This document shows positions 8,773 to 21,156 of a stretch of 64,000 bases of DNA, one piece after another. Origin of the DNA: Massilia sp. 9I (GTDB lineage: Bacteria; Pseudomonadota; Gammaproteobacteria; Burkholderiales; Burkholderiaceae_D); assembly GCF_902506415.1 (NCBI RefSeq), contig NZ_LR733275.1:4874176-4938175 (forward strand). Direction: 5' to 3'. Within the stretch, counting starts at the first letter, position 1. Every line of letters starts with the position of its first letter. The translations under genes were made by a program, and so were the position numbers. Under the pieces are notes generated by a model. The model was not told where the DNA came from. It saw only the letters and a program-made list of their open reading frames with translations, and ran no database searches.

Positions 8773-10614
8773 TTACGGCTTCTTCGGTGTCGATTCCGCC
8801 CTCGCAGAATCGTCCTTTGGCCAGGCCACGCCCAGCCAGGAAGCGTTCATCGACTGCTGCGCGCTGCTGGTCTTGTCGACCGACTTGATCTTGGCCTTGC
8901 CTTTCGGCTGCTGCCGCGGCGTGATCGGCATCTCGACCAGCTCGTCGCGGCGGAACAGGTGCAGCTTGAAAGGCGCGGCCTTGGAGAGCGACATTTTGTC
9001 GCCGATGTCCTTGCTTGAGACGCGCACGCCGTTCACCGCGACCAGGGTATCGCCCGCTACCACGCCGGCCTTCCATGCCGGGCCGTCGCGCTCGACGACG
9101 GTGACCACCGCCGGGTCGCTGCCTTCACGCAGGGTCCAGCCGGCCCACCATTCGGTCTTCTGGTCCGCATCCTTCGGCACGTCCACCAGCTTCTGCAGGC
9201 CGACCTGGGCCAGCAGGCTGTCGAACGGGATCTCCGCAAGGCCATCCACGTATTGGGCCCACCAGCCGCTCCAGTCCTGGCCGCTGACGGCGCGCAGCGC
9301 TGCCAGCACGGCCGCCACGTCGTAGCCGCCCTGGGCGGTCGAGTGCTGCTCGTACAGGATGCGGTGCATGTCTTCCAGGCCCTTCTTGCCTTTGGTCTGG
9401 CGGCGTAGCTCGATGTCCATCATCAGGGCCAGCAACTGGCCCTTGGAATAGATGTTGACCGAGGCGTTGCGGGCACGCTCGCCGCCGACGGCGATCCATT
9501 CGTCGAAGCTGGCGTCGGCCGCGCTTTGCTGCAAGCGCCCCGGCTGGTGCTGGTAGTCGTCGATCAGCTTGGCATACTCCTCCAGGAATTCGTCGCGCTT
9601 TTCGAGGCCGGCGCGCAGCACGATCAGCTCTTCGAAGTAGGAAGTGTGGCCTTCGGCGATCCACAGCAGGCGGTTGTAGTTCTCGTTCTGGTAGTCGTAG
9701 GGGACCATCTCCTTCGGACGGTAGGCCTTGACGTTCCAGGTGTGATAGAACTCGTGCGCGGCGACGCGCAGGAAGTCGAGGTAACCCTTGCGCGGTCCGT
9801 AGGTCCAGCGCGGTTTCTGGATCACGGTGGAATTCGCGTGCTCGGTGGCCCCGCCGACGCCGTCGGTGGCGTGGACGATGAACAGGTAGCGCTGGAAGGG
9901 ATACTTGCCGCCATAAAGCTTCGCGGTTTCAAGCACGATCTTCTTCAGGTCGGTCATCATTTGCTTGCCGTCGTGGTTGCCGCGGCCCCAGATCGCCAGT
10001 TCGATGCTGCGGCCATCGACCTTGTCGGTGTAGAACTCGTGGATGCCGGTCTCGATCGGCGCGTCGATCAGCACGTCGTAGTTGGGCGCGACGAAGCAGT
10101 GGTCGCAGCTACCGGAATCCATGCCCGAGCGCGATTTCCAGCCCTGCGGCACGTCCAGCTTGACCTTGACCGGCTCCTTGCGGAACGGGGCGGCGTAGAC
10201 GAACACGCCGCTGGCATCCAGGTAGGCGTGGGTATCGTCGATGTGGCGGGTGCGCTCGCCCAGCAGGTTGGCGTACAGCTCGTACTGCACCGTGACCGCG
10301 TCGCCTGGCTTGGTACGGACCTGCCAGGTGCCCTTGTCGGTCTTGGCGACCGGCAGTGCCTGACCCTTGGCGTCGAAGGCCTTGAACAGGCGCACGCCGT
10401 TGGCGAGGTTCAGGATGTTGTAGCGGCCGGTGCGCCAGTTCGGCATTTGCACGTCCAGCGTGGTGCTGGTGGCGGCCGGGAAGGTGGCGCGCACTTCGGC
10501 CAGGTGCTGGGCCGCATCGGTGATCTTCAGCTGGTAATCGACGTCGGCACGCGCGGTGGCGCTGGCGCCGAGCAGGAGCAGGGGAAGGGCGTAAGTGAGG
10601 AGTTGTGGTTTCAT
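8773..10614 (-). CDS. M61 family metallopeptidase (glycyl aminopeptidase-like) with PDZ domain
   Basis: A 613-residue exported zinc peptidase. A signal peptide (to about residue 24) is followed by the M61 N-terminal beta domain. The zinc motif HEFYH is near residue 287, with the downstream glutamate ligand in WIAEGHTSYFEE. A PDZ domain is at about 500-575 (AGVVAGDTLVAVNGVRVSSKD). Length matches the family. Known members are broad aminopeptidases with a preference for Gly or Ala, and the signal sequence places this one in the periplasm. It is transcribed alone and shares a terminator with clpP. Confidence 0.92.
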   Translation of the reverse strand: MKPQLLTYALPLLLLGASATARADVDYQLKITDAAQHLAEVRATFPAATSTTLDVQMPNWRTGRYNILNLANGVRLFKAFDAKGQALPVAKTDKGTWQVRTKPGDAVTVQYELYANLLGERTRHIDDTHAYLDASGVFVYAAPFRKEPVKVKLDVPQGWKSRSGMDSGSCDHCFVAPNYDVLIDAPIETGIHEFYTDKVDGRSIELAIWGRGNHDGKQMMTDLKKIVLETAKLYGGKYPFQRYLFIVHATDGVGGATEHANSTVIQKPRWTYGPRKGYLDFLRVAAHEFYHTWNVKAYRPKEMVPYDYQNENYNRLLWIAEGHTSYFEELIVLRAGLEKRDEFLEEYAKLIDDYQHQPGRLQQSAADASFDEWIAVGGERARNASVNIYSKGQLLALMMDIELRRQTKGKKGLEDMHRILYEQHSTAQGGYDVAAVLAALRAVSGQDWSGWWAQYVDGLAEIPFDSLLAQVGLQKLVDVPKDADQKTEWWAGWTLREGSDPAVVTVVERDGPAWKAGVVAGDTLVAVNGVRVSSKDIGDKMSLSKAAPFKLHLFRRDELVEMPITPRQQPKGKAKIKSVDKTSSAQQSMNASWLGVAWPKDDSARAESTPKKP

Positions 10615-10704
10615 GTCCGCGGGATGGGTGAGCTCCGGTAGAGCGTGCGCGGAAGTGTATACCAGCTCGCGGGCGGCGGACAGCCTTGCTTGTGGTGTAA
10701 GTAC

Positions 10705-10730
10705 GGCCGCGCCGTTTGCACGGCGCGGCC
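10705..10730 (-). terminator. GC-rich hairpin downstream of the rcnB-like gene
   Basis: A perfect 10-base stem GGCCGCGCCG/CGGCGCGGCC has a short loop. No T-run follows on either strand, so it may be a weak terminator or a stabilising 3' structure. Confidence 0.45.
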
Positions 10731-10740
10731 GGATAGCTGC

Positions 10741-11220
10741 TTAGTTGCTCAGCAGGACCTGTGCGATCAGGCCGGTGGCAATCGCGGCCAGTACGTAGTC
10801 GTTACCGGCGCGGACCCATTGATGGCCACGCGGAGGCGCGCTCAGGTGGCGGGCACGCCAGTCCGTGACGACATAGCGGCTGTCGCGGTATTCCCTGTCC
10901 AGGCGCTGGCCGCGGCGCAGGTCGTGGCGCGGGCCGCCGCCGCGCCGGTCGTCGCGATGAAACTGGCGGGCATCGTAATAGCGGTCGTTGTCGCGACGGT
11001 CGTTGTCGAAGCGGCGATCGTTGTCACGGCGGTCGTTGTCGTAGCGACGGTCGTTGTCACGGCGATCATTGTCGTAACGGCGGCTGTCCTGCCCGTAGGC
11101 TTGGCCGTTGCGGCTGTCACGGTCGTACCCATGGTCGCCGCGTTGGGCGAACGCGCTGCCGCTTGCGCTCATGGTCAGGGCAATCAGTGCCGATGCGATC
11201 AAGGTCGATTTCATTTTCAT
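10741..11220 (-). CDS. RcnB family periplasmic protein with DNDRR repeats
   Basis: A 159-residue exported protein. Signal peptide 1-25 (ends SAFA), then a charged low-complexity region, then the RcnB domain at about 105-159 (RGQRLDREYRDSRYVVTDW and a C-terminal hydrophobic helix). RcnB proteins take part in nickel/cobalt homeostasis in enterobacteria; for divergent members the role is open. Residues 49-81 are three 11-residue units of the form YDNDRRDNDRR. No rcnA exporter gene is adjacent, so a metal role is only inferred from the domain. Confidence 0.85.
   Translation of the reverse strand: MKMKSTLIASALIALTMSASGSAFAQRGDHGYDRDSRNGQAYGQDSRRYDNDRRDNDRRYDNDRRDNDRRFDNDRRDNDRYYDARQFHRDDRRGGGPRHDLRRGQRLDREYRDSRYVVTDWRARHLSAPPRGHQWVRAGNDYVLAAIATGLIAQVLLSN
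10978..11076 (-). repeat. 33-bp tandem repeat, three copies, inside the rcnB-like gene
   Basis: Three in-frame units encode YDNDRRDNDRR, YDNDRRDNDRR and FDNDRRDNDRY. The unit length is a multiple of three, so copy-number change would lengthen the linker without breaking the frame. Confidence 0.8.
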
Positions 11221-11316
11221 TCTCCTGGTGACGCGTGTGCTTTCGCGATGGGTCCATTACACCGCGAACCGGGCTTGGCAGGTGAATTGAATCGGTAAGG
11301 ATTGCTACCAAACGTA

Positions 11317-12111
11317 TCAGGACTTCCGCTCGGATTGGACAACGGCAGCCGGCTCCGCGCGGCCGCCAACCAGGATCGCGCCGTCGATCACCTGCGTCTG
11401 GATCAGGCAGGACTGGCCGGTGGCATGACCCTGCAGCAGCGTAATGCCATGGCCGAGCAGCGCGGTGAGCGCGCCCGCCGCCACGCCGGTGGCGCTGTCC
11501 TCCAGCGCCGGATCGAGATGGTTGAAGTTGCGGCCTTCGAAGCGTTCATCTGGAAGGCGGCACCAGGCGTAGATGCCGTTGATGCCGGCCTCCTTGCCCC
11601 ATGCCGTGATCGCTTCCAGGTCGGGATGCAGCGCGTGCAGTGTGTCCGCATCGGCGACTTCGACCAGCAGCTTGGGGCTGCCGACCGAGGCGACGCGTGG
11701 AGGGGAAGCAGGAACGAGTCCTCGCGCTGCTAGCAAGCGAGCCGGTAAGTCGCCTGCCAGCTCCGGCTGCGCGATCTCCTGCGCCTGCAGGCGGATAAAG
11801 AAGGCGTCCTCGCCGCGCAGCAGCTCCAGGCGCTGGCCGCGCATCGCCGTCATCACCGACAGCACGCTGGCTTCAGGATGACGCGCGAACAGCACATGGG
11901 CCACGGCCAGCGTGGCGTGCAGGCACAGCGGACTGCGCGTGTGCGGATAGTAGAAATCAACGATGTCGCCGTCGAGGTAGACGCAGGTCGTGTTGCGCGC
12001 TTTCGCAAACGCGCGGCGCGCCGCTTCATCCGAGGCGTCGCCTTCGATGACGAGGGCGGGGTTGCCGGTGCCGGGCGTGGCGCCAAAACAGGTCAGTGCA
12101 CGGATCTGCAT
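11317..12111 (-). CDS. PhzF family isomerase-like protein
   Basis: A 264-residue protein of the PhzF/diaminopimelate-epimerase fold. Conserved blocks are GNPALVIEG near the start, LCLHATLAVAHVLF (family GHATLA motif) and DSATGVAAGALTALL near residue 207. The block that normally carries the catalytic glutamate (S-E-T) reads NTTCVYL here, so the catalytic acid appears to be Thr. It diverges from dnaE2, and the LexA box lies between the two starts. Function is unknown; a phenazine pathway is not indicated. Confidence 0.85.
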   Translation of the reverse strand: MQIRALTCFGATPGTGNPALVIEGDASDEAARRAFAKARNTTCVYLDGDIVDFYYPHTRSPLCLHATLAVAHVLFARHPEASVLSVMTAMRGQRLELLRGEDAFFIRLQAQEIAQPELAGDLPARLLAARGLVPASPPRVASVGSPKLLVEVADADTLHALHPDLEAITAWGKEAGINGIYAWCRLPDERFEGRNFNHLDPALEDSATGVAAGALTALLGHGITLLQGHATGQSCLIQTQVIDGAILVGGRAEPAAVVQSERKS

Positions 12112-12144
12112 GCGATTTCCTTGTCGATCTGGTCGTCTCGGTTA

Positions 12145-12164
12145 TACTGTGTTTTTATACAGTA
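12145..12164 (+). promoter_or_regulatory. LexA (SOS) box upstream of dnaE2
   Basis: TACTGTGTTTTTATACAGTA fits the CTGT-N8-ACAG LexA operator with a fully symmetric outer TACTGT/ACAGTA. It lies 47 bases before the dnaE2 start and 34 bases before the divergent phzF-like start, so it could repress both. Confidence 0.88.
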
Positions 12165-12210
12165 TTGCTGGTTTGACTAGCATTGTAGCCCGTTAGCCCT
12201 TTGCTTGCCG

Positions 12211-15393
<3,183 letters not shown>

Positions 15394-15429
15394 TGCCTGG
15401 TCCAGACCGGATTGCGCGACAATACGACG

Positions 15430-15957
15430 ATGGAAACCAGCACACACGATAAAGCGCCGACCGCCTGGGTCGTCATGGGCGTGAGCGGCTGTGGCAAGAG
15501 CGAGGTCGGCCAACGGCTGGCCCAAGTATTGGGCGCGCGCTTCATCGAAGGCGACGGCTTCCATCCGCCGCGGAACCTGGCAAGGATGTCGGCCGGCGTG
15601 CCGCTGACGGACGCCGACCGCTGGGACTGGCTCGGCGCGCTGCGGGCCGAAATCCAGCGCGTGCAACAGGCAGGGGAGGTGCCGGTGCTGGCCTGCTCGG
15701 CGCTGAAACGCGCCTACCGCGACGTGCTGCGCGGCGGTGACGGCAAGGTCTGCTTCGTCCACCTGCATGGCGACCCCGCGCTCATCGCCCAGCGCATGGC
15801 GGCGCGCAGTGGTCACTTCATGCCGCCTTCGCTGCTCGACAGCCAGCTGCGCGATCTCGAGCCCCTGCAGGCCGATGAGTGCGGCGTCACCCTCGATGTG
15901 CGTGACCCGCCGGCGGTGCTTGTCAAGCAGGCGCTGGCGCTGTCAACCAGACCTTGA
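15430..15957 (+). CDS. gntK: Gluconokinase
   Basis: A 175-residue P-loop kinase that phosphorylates gluconate to 6-phosphogluconate in the cytoplasm. Walker A is GVSGCGKS (about residues 17-24), and the GntK signature FIEGDGFHPPRNLARMSAG and ACSALKRAYRDVLR follow. The ATG at 15430 gives the standard N-terminus. It starts 36 bases after dnaE2 with no terminator between, so partial read-through from the SOS promoter is possible. No gluconate transporter or Entner-Doudoroff gene is adjacent. Confidence 0.92.
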   Translation: METSTHDKAPTAWVVMGVSGCGKSEVGQRLAQVLGARFIEGDGFHPPRNLARMSAGVPLTDADRWDWLGALRAEIQRVQQAGEVPVLACSALKRAYRDVLRGGDGKVCFVHLHGDPALIAQRMAARSGHFMPPSLLDSQLRDLEPLQADECGVTLDVRDPPAVLVKQALALSTRP

Positions 15958-16012
15958 GCGTTCGCTGCCGCGACTTATACTGAACATGCAGGTCGACTTC
16001 CGGGAGCATGCC

Positions 16013-16387
16013 ATGAGAACGATTCACGCTGTACTCGCCGCGCTGGGCGGTGGGCTCGTGCTGTCCGCTGGCGCCGCCATGGCGCAGCCGATCAATGTAA
16101 GCGACGGCATCCTGGTCAACGGCGCGGGCATGACCATCTATACCTTCGACAAGGACGTCGCCGGTTCCGGCAAGAGCAGCTGCAACGGCCAGTGCGCGAA
16201 GATGTGGCCGCCCGTGCCCTTGAACGTCGACTGGATCGAATCGCCTTACTCGATCGTCACACGGGACGACGGCAGCCGCCAGCTTGCCTACAAGGGCAGG
16301 CCGCTTTACCTGTACAGCGGCGACGACAAGCCGGGCGAACGCAAGGGCGACAAGAAAAATGGTGTCTGGCACGTCGTCACCGACTGA
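16013..16387 (+). CDS. Secreted protein with Yx4D repeats (COG4315-like)
   Basis: A 124-residue exported protein with signal peptide 1-24 (ends AMAQ). The mature part has the small-repeat fold of COG4315: a Y-T-F-D-K-D motif (MTIYTFDKDVAGSGKSSCNG) and a matching GRPLYLYSGDDKPGE block, plus two Cys in CNGQC. Its biochemical role is unknown; relatives are called predicted lipoproteins, though no lipobox is present here. The start at 16013 has GGGAG six bases upstream; the in-frame ATG at 15986 would put extra charged residues before the signal peptide. Confidence 0.82.
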   Translation: MRTIHAVLAALGGGLVLSAGAAMAQPINVSDGILVNGAGMTIYTFDKDVAGSGKSSCNGQCAKMWPPVPLNVDWIESPYSIVTRDDGSRQLAYKGRPLYLYSGDDKPGERKGDKKNGVWHVVTD

Positions 16388-16504
16388 GCGCCGCGCCCTT
16401 GAAACGTCTGCTTACACAAGAGTTGCCTGAGGGTGAGTATTTGTGTTTTTCCTAAGCTTGCCATCTGTTAATCTCGCCGAATCATCCATTCCAAGGGAGA
16501 TTCC

Positions 16505-18114
16505 ATGGCAATCAAACAGCAATGGTCCGTCGTGCTGGCGCTCGTCGCTTCCCATGCGTCCGCCGTCGAGGCGCCTATCCAGAGTGTCACCCTGTATCCC
16601 GGCAGCGCCACCGTCGAGCGCGTGGTGCAGCTCACGCCAGGCATGACCCAGGTCGAGATCACGGGCCTGCTGGCCAACTTCAATAGCGACACCGTGCTGC
16701 TGCAGGCCGACCCGGGCATCCAGGTCGGGCAGGTCGTCACGCGCGACCAGGCGACGGCCGACAGCCGCAATCCGCGCGAGGCGGAGCTCGAAGCGAAGAT
16801 CCAGGCGCTGCAGGACCAGCTCACCGTCATCGATGCCGACTATAAGTCGGCCCAGCTGGTGCAGGGCTACCTCGAGCACCTGGGAGGCGGCGAGGGCGCC
16901 GGCCGCGCTGTCCCGAGCGATCCCAAGGCCCTGCTGGGTACCCTGGATGCGATCCGCAAGGGCGGCAGCGATGCCCTGGCGCGCATGCATGAAGCCGAGG
17001 TGCGCAAACGCTCCGTGAACAAGCAACTGGAAGCGCTCAAGCGCGACCTGGAAAAGGTCCAGGCCAATACGCGCGAGAGCCGGACCATGACGGTGGCCGT
17101 GGCGGTGAAGCAGGCGGGCAGGCTGGTGCTGAGCTACCAGGTCAACCGCGCCGGATGGATGCCGCTGTATCGCGCCTCGCTCGATTCGAATGCATCGGCC
17201 ATCGAACTGGAACGGATGGCCACGATCTCGCAGAAGACCGGCGAGGACTGGAGCAACGTCAGGCTGCGCCTGTCGACCGGCCAGCCGAGCCGGACGGCCT
17301 ATGCGCCCGATCCCCATCCGTGGCTGCTGACCTGGAAGCCGCCGCAGGAAGTGCAGGAAGTGCAGGAACGGCCTTGTACCGCAGCATCAGGCCCGCTGCG
17401 CCGCCGGCACCACCGGCACCGGTGACGGTCACCGGCTCGCGCCTCGCCAAGGGGGCGGACGACTACATCGCCCCGATGGTGGAAACGCAGGGGAATTTCG
17501 TCACCGAATACGAGGTGCCGGCCAAGGTCAGCCTGGCGGCGGACGGGCGCGAGATCTCGGTCGGGCTGAGCAAGCAGAACCTGAGCGTCAAGCAGCTGGT
17601 GCGTATCGCCCCGCGCGTGAGCCGGGACACGGCGGTGCTGACCGCCGATGCAGCGCGTCCCGACGGCGTCTGGCTGCCGGGCCAGGTGCAGCTGCGCCGC
17701 GACGGCTCCTATGTCGGCGCGATCTACTGGAATCCGCAGGACAGCGAGCGCTTCTCGATGTCCTTCGGCCGCGATCCGCTGGTGCGCGTCACGGTGGAAA
17801 ACCGCAACGCCAAGTCGGGGCAGGTGGGCATCTTCAAGCAGGAGAACCAGAAGCGCGTCGCCGACACCTACGTGGTGACCAGCTTCCATCGCCAGCCGGT
17901 CGACATCCTGGTGCTGGAGCCGACGCCGGTCAGCCAGGACGAGAAGGTCAGTGTGAAGGTGGCGCTCAGCCCGGAAGCGAACGTCAAGGACTGGCAGCAG
18001 CGCCGTGGCCTGGTCGGCTGGGAGCGCAGCCTGAAGCCGAACGAGACCGCCCGCTTCAACGTCGACTACGTGATCGACTATCCGAAAGAGGGGACGGTCC
18101 AGGGCCTGCCCTGA
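16505..18114 (+). pseudogene. DUF4140/DUF4139 (MuiA-like) protein, split by a one-base frameshift
   Basis: The 5' frame (16505 to about 17373) carries a signal peptide, a DUF4140 domain (QSVTLYPGSATVERVVQL), a coiled coil at about residues 90-190, and the start of DUF4139. The 3' frame, from about 17374 to 18114, continues DUF4139 (FVTEYEVPAKVSLAADGREI to VDYVIDYPKEGTVQ). The two join cleanly if one C is restored at 17372-17374 (RP then LYRS), which points to a single-base deletion or a sequencing error. Family members are outer-surface or mucoidy-linked proteins of unknown activity. Restored length is about 536 residues. Confidence 0.85.
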
Positions 18115-18220
18115 ACCGGTGCCGGGGGTATGGTCGATCCCCCCCGGCGTGGGGCTGCCCCGGGTGGCGAATGACGACTATCTTGTCGCCATTCGATAAA
18201 AACACCTGGAACGGACCACC

Positions 18221-18772
18221 ATGATCAAGCTTCTGTACAAGACTTCGCTCGCACTCACCCATGCAGCCAAGCACGCCGCCGTGCACGCAACCATGCTGCT
18301 GGTGCTCGGCATCCCGGCCCATGCGGCCCAGAACACCCCCCCGGCTTCTGGCGCCAACGCCTCGGCCCAGGGCAAGTACATCGAGCGCGGACGCTACCTG
18401 GTCAAGGTCGGCGGCTGTAACGATTGCCACACCGCCGGCTACGGCATGAGCGCCGGCCAGGTGCCGGAAAAGGAATGGTTGCAAGGCGACCAGCTGGGCT
18501 GGCACGGTCCCTGGGGCACCACCTACCCGACGAATCTGCGCCTGTCGATCAACGCCATGAGCGAGAACGACTGGATCAAGCGCGCCCAGACCCTGAAGGC
18601 GCGTCCGCCGATGCCATGGTTCGCCGTGAACATCATGGACAAGGAAGACCTGCGCGCGATCTACCGCTTCGTGCGCCACCTCGGACCGGCAGGCAAGCCG
18701 GCGCCGGCCGGACTGGCGCCCGGCGTGAAGCCGGCCGGCCCGGTGATCCTGTTCCCGGCGCCGCCGAACTAA
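18221..18772 (+). CDS. c-type cytochrome, periplasmic
   Basis: A 183-residue exported protein with a single heme c site, CNDCH, near residue 67, in the segment RYLVKVGGCNDCHTAG. A hydrophobic leader ends near AHAA. The distal Met is probably one of those in the MPWFAVNIM region. The sequence resembles small diheme/monoheme cytochromes that accompany dehydrogenases, but no partner enzyme is adjacent. It converges on the penicillin-binding protein gene, leaving only 30 bases. Confidence 0.88.
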   Translation: MIKLLYKTSLALTHAAKHAAVHATMLLVLGIPAHAAQNTPPASGANASAQGKYIERGRYLVKVGGCNDCHTAGYGMSAGQVPEKEWLQGDQLGWHGPWGTTYPTNLRLSINAMSENDWIKRAQTLKARPPMPWFAVNIMDKEDLRAIYRFVRHLGPAGKPAPAGLAPGVKPAGPVILFPAPPN

Positions 18773-18802
18773 GCCTCCCGGGGCGAAGCCCGGCGCTGCG
18801 CT

Positions 18803-21046
18803 TCATTGCGCCATGATCGCCGCGGCCGCGGCTTCCGAGCTCGTGGGCGCCGGCTCGGCAAATTCCGCATACACCCAGTCACCGCCCGCGCGCACCACGC
18901 CCTCGGGCGGCGTGCGCTCGCGCTGCGGCGTCTTCGCCAGCGCCACGCGCATGTAGTCGACCCAGATCGGCAGCGCCAGGGTCGAGCCGAATTCCCGGCC
19001 GCCCAGCGAGCGCGGTTCGTCGTAGCCCATCCACGCCACCGCCACCACGTTGCCGCCATAGCCGGCGAACCAGCCGTCGATGGCATTGGTGGTGGTGCCG
19101 GTCTTGCCCGCAAGGTCGGTGCGATTGAGCAGGCGCGAAGCCTGGGCCCCGGTGCCGACCCTTGCCACGTCGCGCAGCATGCTGTCCGCGATGAAGGCGT
19201 TGCGTGCATCCAGCACGCGTGCGCTTTCCTGGATTGGCCGCGGCTTGCCACTTTCGAACAGCAGCTTGCCGTCGCGATCCTGGATGCTCATTGCCAGCTG
19301 CGGCTCGACCCGGTAGCCGCCATTCGCCAGCACCGCATAGGCGCCGGCCAGCTGCAGCGGCGTCACTGCGCCGGTGCCCAGGGCCAGGGTCAGGTTGCTC
19401 GGGTGGCGCGCCATGTCGAAGCCGAAGCGTGCCAGGTGCCCGCGGGCATAGTCGACGTCGAGCGCGCGCAGCATGCGCACCGTCGGTACGTTGCGCGAGT
19501 GCGTGAGCGCATGGCGCACCGTCACCGGACCCTCGAACGTGTTGTCGTCGTTGCGCGGCGACCAGTTGGCGTAGGCCTTCTCGTCCGAAAAATCGAGCGG
19601 CTCGTCGAGGATGGTGGTGCCCGGGAAGAAGCCGCGTTCCAGCGCCGCCGAATACACGAATGGCTTGATGCTGGAGCCCGGCTGGCGCCAGGCCTGGGTC
19701 ACGTGGTTGAGCTTCTGCAGCTGGAAGTCGAAGCCGCCAACCAGTGCCCGCACGCTGCCGGTCTGGGCGTCGAGGGCGACAAAGGCCGAGGCCACCTGTG
19801 GCAACTGGCTGATCGCCCAGCCGTCCTTGCCGGAGGAGGAAATGCGCACCACGGCGCCGGGCGAGAGCTTCAGGCTCGCCTTGGCCGCCGGCGCCAGGGC
19901 AGGGGCGGCGAAGGCGAGTCCGGCCCCCTTGACCTCGATCTCTTCGCCGTCACGGGTGGCGAGCTTTACGCGCTTCGGCGACGCCGACAGGACCACGGCT
20001 GGCGTGAAGCCGTCGACCGCCGGGCGCTTCTGCAGCGCCTCGGCGATCGCGTCCTCGCGTTTCTCCGCCGCCTTGGGCAGCGTAATGCGCGCTTCCGGGC
20101 CGCGGTAACCGTGGCGGCGGTCGTAGGCGATGGCGTTGCGGCGCACCGCCTCGTAGGCCGCGCTCTGCTCTGCCGCGACGATGCTGGTGGTGACCGTATA
20201 GCCATGCTCATAGGCGGCCTGGCCGAAGCGGGCGTAGGCGGCCTGGCGCGCCAGCTCGGCGATGTAGTCGGCGTTGACGTCCGGGCCGCCCCCGCCCTGC
20301 CGTACGCGCAGCGGTTCGGCCAGCGCCTTGCGGTACTGCGGCTCAGTGATTTTCCCCAGCTCGAACATGCGCCGCAAGACCACGCGCTGGCGCTGCTGCG
20401 CGCGTTCCGGATTGGCGACCGGATTGTGGCGCGACGGGTTCTGCGGCAGGCCGGCCAGCATCGCCATTTCGGCGACGCTCAGGTTTTCCAGGGGCTTGCC
20501 GAAATAGGTGCGCGCGGCGCTGGAAAAGCCATAGGAGCGCTGGCCCAGGTAGATCTGGTTCATGTAGACCTCGAGGATCTGGTCCTTGGACAGGGCCTGC
20601 TCGATCTTGTAGGCCAGCGCCACTTCGGTCAGCTTCCGCGGCAGGGTCTTGTCGCGCGACAGGAAGAAATTACGCGCCACCTGCATGGTGATGGTCGAGC
20701 CGCCCTGGCGGAAACCGCCGCCGAGCGAAGCCAGGTTGGCCTTGGCCGCGCCCAGCGCGCGGATCCAGTCGATGCCGCCATGCTCGTAGAAGCGCGCGTC
20801 CTCGATCGACAGCACGGCTGCCTTCATCAGCGGCGGAATTTTCGCGATCGGCACGAAGTCGCGCCGTTCGGCGCCGAATTCGCCGATCAGGACCTTGTCG
20901 CTTGAATAGACCCGCAGCGGGATCTTGGGGCGGTAATCGGTGACGGCGCCGATGTCCGGCACCTCGTCGAGGATGCCGGCGGAAGCGCTAACCGGGAATA
21001 GCAGGGCGGCAAGCAGGAGCGCGGCGCGCAGGGAAGGAAAGTGCAT
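18803..21046 (-). CDS. Class A penicillin-binding protein (PBP1A family)
   Basis: A bifunctional peptidoglycan synthase of 747 residues. The glycosyltransferase-51 domain is at about 45-230 (catalytic Glu in AAVLSIEDARFYEHGG; RQGGSTITMQVARNFFLS). An OB-like insert precedes the transpeptidase at about 410-700, with S458xxK461 in PGSSIKPF, SRN, and KTGTT. The N-terminus is a short hydrophobic helix that could act as anchor or cleavable signal. At 747 residues it is toward the short end for PBP1A, so a second main copy elsewhere is likely. It is the only minus-strand gene before the PPC gene and has no obvious division partner next to it. Confidence 0.92.
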   Translation of the reverse strand: MHFPSLRAALLLAALLFPVSASAGILDEVPDIGAVTDYRPKIPLRVYSSDKVLIGEFGAERRDFVPIAKIPPLMKAAVLSIEDARFYEHGGIDWIRALGAAKANLASLGGGFRQGGSTITMQVARNFFLSRDKTLPRKLTEVALAYKIEQALSKDQILEVYMNQIYLGQRSYGFSSAARTYFGKPLENLSVAEMAMLAGLPQNPSRHNPVANPERAQQRQRVVLRRMFELGKITEPQYRKALAEPLRVRQGGGGPDVNADYIAELARQAAYARFGQAAYEHGYTVTTSIVAAEQSAAYEAVRRNAIAYDRRHGYRGPEARITLPKAAEKREDAIAEALQKRPAVDGFTPAVVLSASPKRVKLATRDGEEIEVKGAGLAFAAPALAPAAKASLKLSPGAVVRISSSGKDGWAISQLPQVASAFVALDAQTGSVRALVGGFDFQLQKLNHVTQAWRQPGSSIKPFVYSAALERGFFPGTTILDEPLDFSDEKAYANWSPRNDDNTFEGPVTVRHALTHSRNVPTVRMLRALDVDYARGHLARFGFDMARHPSNLTLALGTGAVTPLQLAGAYAVLANGGYRVEPQLAMSIQDRDGKLLFESGKPRPIQESARVLDARNAFIADSMLRDVARVGTGAQASRLLNRTDLAGKTGTTTNAIDGWFAGYGGNVVAVAWMGYDEPRSLGGREFGSTLALPIWVDYMRVALAKTPQRERTPPEGVVRAGGDWVYAEFAEPAPTSSEAAAAAIMAQ

Positions 21047-21156
21047 GATGTTCGCTCAATGGGGTGAATGCGGCGCAGATATTAGCGCCACCGCAACGAC
21101 TGTGCAGCAGGAAGCGGCAAAGTAGCGCCAGTTGCCTTGCGCAGGTTCGGCTTACG

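Noticed and set aside
17340..17380. Programmed -1 frameshifting in the MuiA-like gene
   Set aside because: No slippery heptamer (X-XXY-YYZ) is present at the junction and no downstream pseudoknot was recognised; a single missing base explains the data.
18115..18180. C-rich hairpin after the MuiA-like gene as a terminator
   Set aside because: It lacks a T-run, and the stem is irregular (GCCGGGGG/CCCCCCCGGC).
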